Below, piece by piece: positions 62,854-64,000 of a stretch of DNA of 64,000 nucleotides. A program made the position numbers and the translations under genes. The notes under the pieces were generated by a model. It worked only from the letters and a program-made list of their open reading frames with translations. It did not search any database and was not told where the DNA came from. The DNA comes from Azospirillum sp. TSO35-2 (GTDB taxonomy: Bacteria > Pseudomonadota > Alphaproteobacteria > Azospirillales > Azospirillaceae): NCBI RefSeq assembly GCF_003116095.1, contig NZ_LGRA01000021.1, positions 2,766,025 through 2,830,024 on the forward strand, given 5' to 3'. The stretch's first letter is position 1, and each line of letters opens with the position of its first letter.

Positions 62854-63285
62854 TCACCGGTCCGGCTGCGAGGGTGAGGAGATGCGCTCCAGCGTGTCCT
62901 GCACCGCGCGGTCGTTCTTGGCGTCGGTCGCCAGATCGCCGAGCGAGACGATGCCGGTCAGCCGGTCGTTGCGGTCCACCACCGGCACCCGCCGGATCTG
63001 CTGGCCGCCCATCAGCTCGGTCACGCTGCCGACGGGATCGTCCTCGTAGCAATAGCGCGGGTTGGCGGTCATCACCTCCGCCACCTTGCAGCGGTCGGGC
63101 TGTTTTCCGGCCGAAATGGCGCGGACGGTGATGTCGCGGTCGGTCACGACGCCGACCAGATCCCGCCCCTCGCACACGGGCAGGATGCCGACGTTCAACT
63201 GGTCCATCAATTGCGCGGCCCGGCGGATGCTGTCGTCGGGCCGAACCGTCTGCACGTCGCGGGTCATGATCTCGCGGATTTTCAT
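62854..63285 (-). CDS. CBS-domain pair protein
   Basis: A 143-residue protein of two CBS domains (MTRDVQTVRPDDSIRRAAQLM and ANPRYCYEDDPVGSVTEL, here outlined by TVRPDDSI and YEDDPVGS). CBS pairs bind adenine nucleotides and act as energy or redox sensors; stand-alone forms regulate partner enzymes. No partner is evident. It is probably cotranscribed with DUF2934. Confidence 0.88.
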   Translation of the reverse strand: MKIREIMTRDVQTVRPDDSIRRAAQLMDQLNVGILPVCEGRDLVGVVTDRDITVRAISAGKQPDRCKVAEVMTANPRYCYEDDPVGSVTELMGGQQIRRVPVVDRNDRLTGIVSLGDLATDAKNDRAVQDTLERISSPSQPDR

Positions 63286-63363
63286 CGGGGCTTCCTGACG
63301 CGGTTGTCGTGAGGCGCGGTACTCCAGTCCGGCCTCAACAGATGCGCCGCTTTACCGTCCCGC

Positions 63364-64000
63364 TCAACCCACCCAATAGAGGGGATCCACCCCAAACAGC
63401 CAGGGGTGCAGCGCCAGCATGCCGGCGTAGGCCGCCAGCCCGCCCACCAGCCGCAACGCGCCCATCTCCACCAGCCCGCGGCCGGCGCCGCGCAGGCCCT
63501 GCGGCCCGGCCAGCGGCAGCAGGGACGTTTCCGCCCGGAAGGCCCGCCCGGCGGCGCTGCGGCGGAGCACGACCTCGTTCTTGACCAGCGCGAACAGCGC
63601 GATGGCCGCCATGGTGCCGAACAGCAGCACCCGACGGCCGTCGCCGGTGGCGTTCAGATGCACCAGCGCCCACAGCAGCAGCGCCAGGCTGCCCGGCGCG
63701 CGGGTGATGCGGACGATGCCCTGCGGCGGGTTCGGCGCGTCCAGGTGGCCGATGCGGGTGGTGACGCGGGCGACCAGCAGGATGAACACCACCGGCATGA
63801 CGGCGGCGACCAGCGGCGCCGCCCAGCCGGCCGGGGTGAACACGACCTCCCCGCCGTCGGCCGCGCGGTAGGCCAGCACGAACAGCGCCAGCGTCGCCAG
63901 CGACCCGACGGAATGCAGCGCCATGAAGCCGCCACGGCCGAGCCGGCCGATCAGCGCGGGGCGCACCCCCGGCCAGGACGGCACGGCGTGGCTGAGGAAC
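63364..64000 (-). CDS. NnrU-family membrane protein, cut by window end
   Basis: At least 212 residues of a polytopic membrane protein running off the right edge. The part seen starts FLSHAVPSWPGVRPALIGRLG, close to the usual NnrU start, with about six TM segments (SLATLALFVLAY, AAPLVAAVMPVVFILLV, ALLLWALVHL, LLFGTMAAIALFALV and others). NnrU proteins are linked to nitric oxide/nitrite reduction and resemble Z-ISO isomerases. Only the first residues are missing. Confidence 0.72.
   Translation of the reverse strand, partial: FLSHAVPSWPGVRPALIGRLGRGGFMALHSVGSLATLALFVLAYRAADGGEVVFTPAGWAAPLVAAVMPVVFILLVARVTTRIGHLDAPNPPQGIVRITRAPGSLALLLWALVHLNATGDGRRVLLFGTMAAIALFALVKNEVVLRRSAAGRAFRAETSLLPLAGPQGLRGAGRGLVEMGALRLVGGLAAYAGMLALHPWLFGVDPLYWVG

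Overview
The window is a high-GC alphaproteobacterial chromosome segment, most likely from Azospirillum or a close relative in the Rhodospirillales. This rests on the gene order fsa-priA-atpHAGDC, the class 2 pyrD, the Fur/Mur-type regulator lacking a CxxC zinc site, CtrA-like sites near signalling genes, and several proteins typical of the group. No tRNA, rRNA, CRISPR array or intact insertion sequence was seen.

Layout: 0.1-24.7 kb is mostly housekeeping. It holds a sensor kinase, hldE, a very short entericidin-like lipoprotein gene, lpd, a chemoreceptor, an fsa-DUF484-xerC operon, priA, the F1 part of ATP synthase (atpHAGDC), a ferritin-like diiron protein, a GST, an rhlE-type helicase, sodC and fur. 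24.7-33.7 kb is a compact podovirus-like structural cassette: capsid, small protein, tail tube A, tail tube B, coiled-coil internal protein, tailspike, large terminase and a small membrane protein. No portal, scaffold, integrase, replication or clear lysis gene was found. 34-40 kb returns to core functions: DUF952-pyrD, a TipF-like degenerate EAL protein, thrS, and infC with a probable AUA start.

41.5-57 kb is an aromatic-acid catabolic region. It carries an MhaAB-like 3-hydroxyphenylacetate 6-hydroxylase pair, a PaaY-like hexapeptide protein, a MarR regulator, a fumarylacetoacetate hydrolase, a ferredoxin-type reductase, an R2-like diiron protein, a BLUF photoreceptor, a PaaX-family regulator, a complete branched-chain-type ABC importer and a maleylacetoacetate-isomerase-like protein. 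A HigBA toxin-antitoxin pair is embedded in it. A coherent reading is import of a phenylacetate-like acid, hydroxylation by the diiron protein and its reductase, conversion to homogentisate by MhaAB, then cleavage to fumarate and acetoacetate. The ring-cleaving dioxygenase (hmgA) is not in the window, so the route is inferred.

The strongest new signal is regulatory. The diiron gene and the importer share a composite promoter element (GTGATACA, 25 or 26 bases, then TGTGTCATAWAATGA), each in the same orientation toward its gene. Two perfect FNR/FixK boxes (TTGAT-N4-ATCAA) lie in the same cluster, upstream of mhaA and of the diiron gene. Together they suggest an oxygen-responsive, PaaX-controlled catabolic system. 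A roughly 105-bp palindromic intergenic repeat occurs three times in this region and once, decayed, before thrS.

57-64 kb holds a hybrid histidine kinase, an EamA transporter, small secreted or unknown proteins, a double cold-shock-domain protein with an RGG-like linker, DUF2934 and CBS proteins, and an NnrU-family gene cut by the window end.
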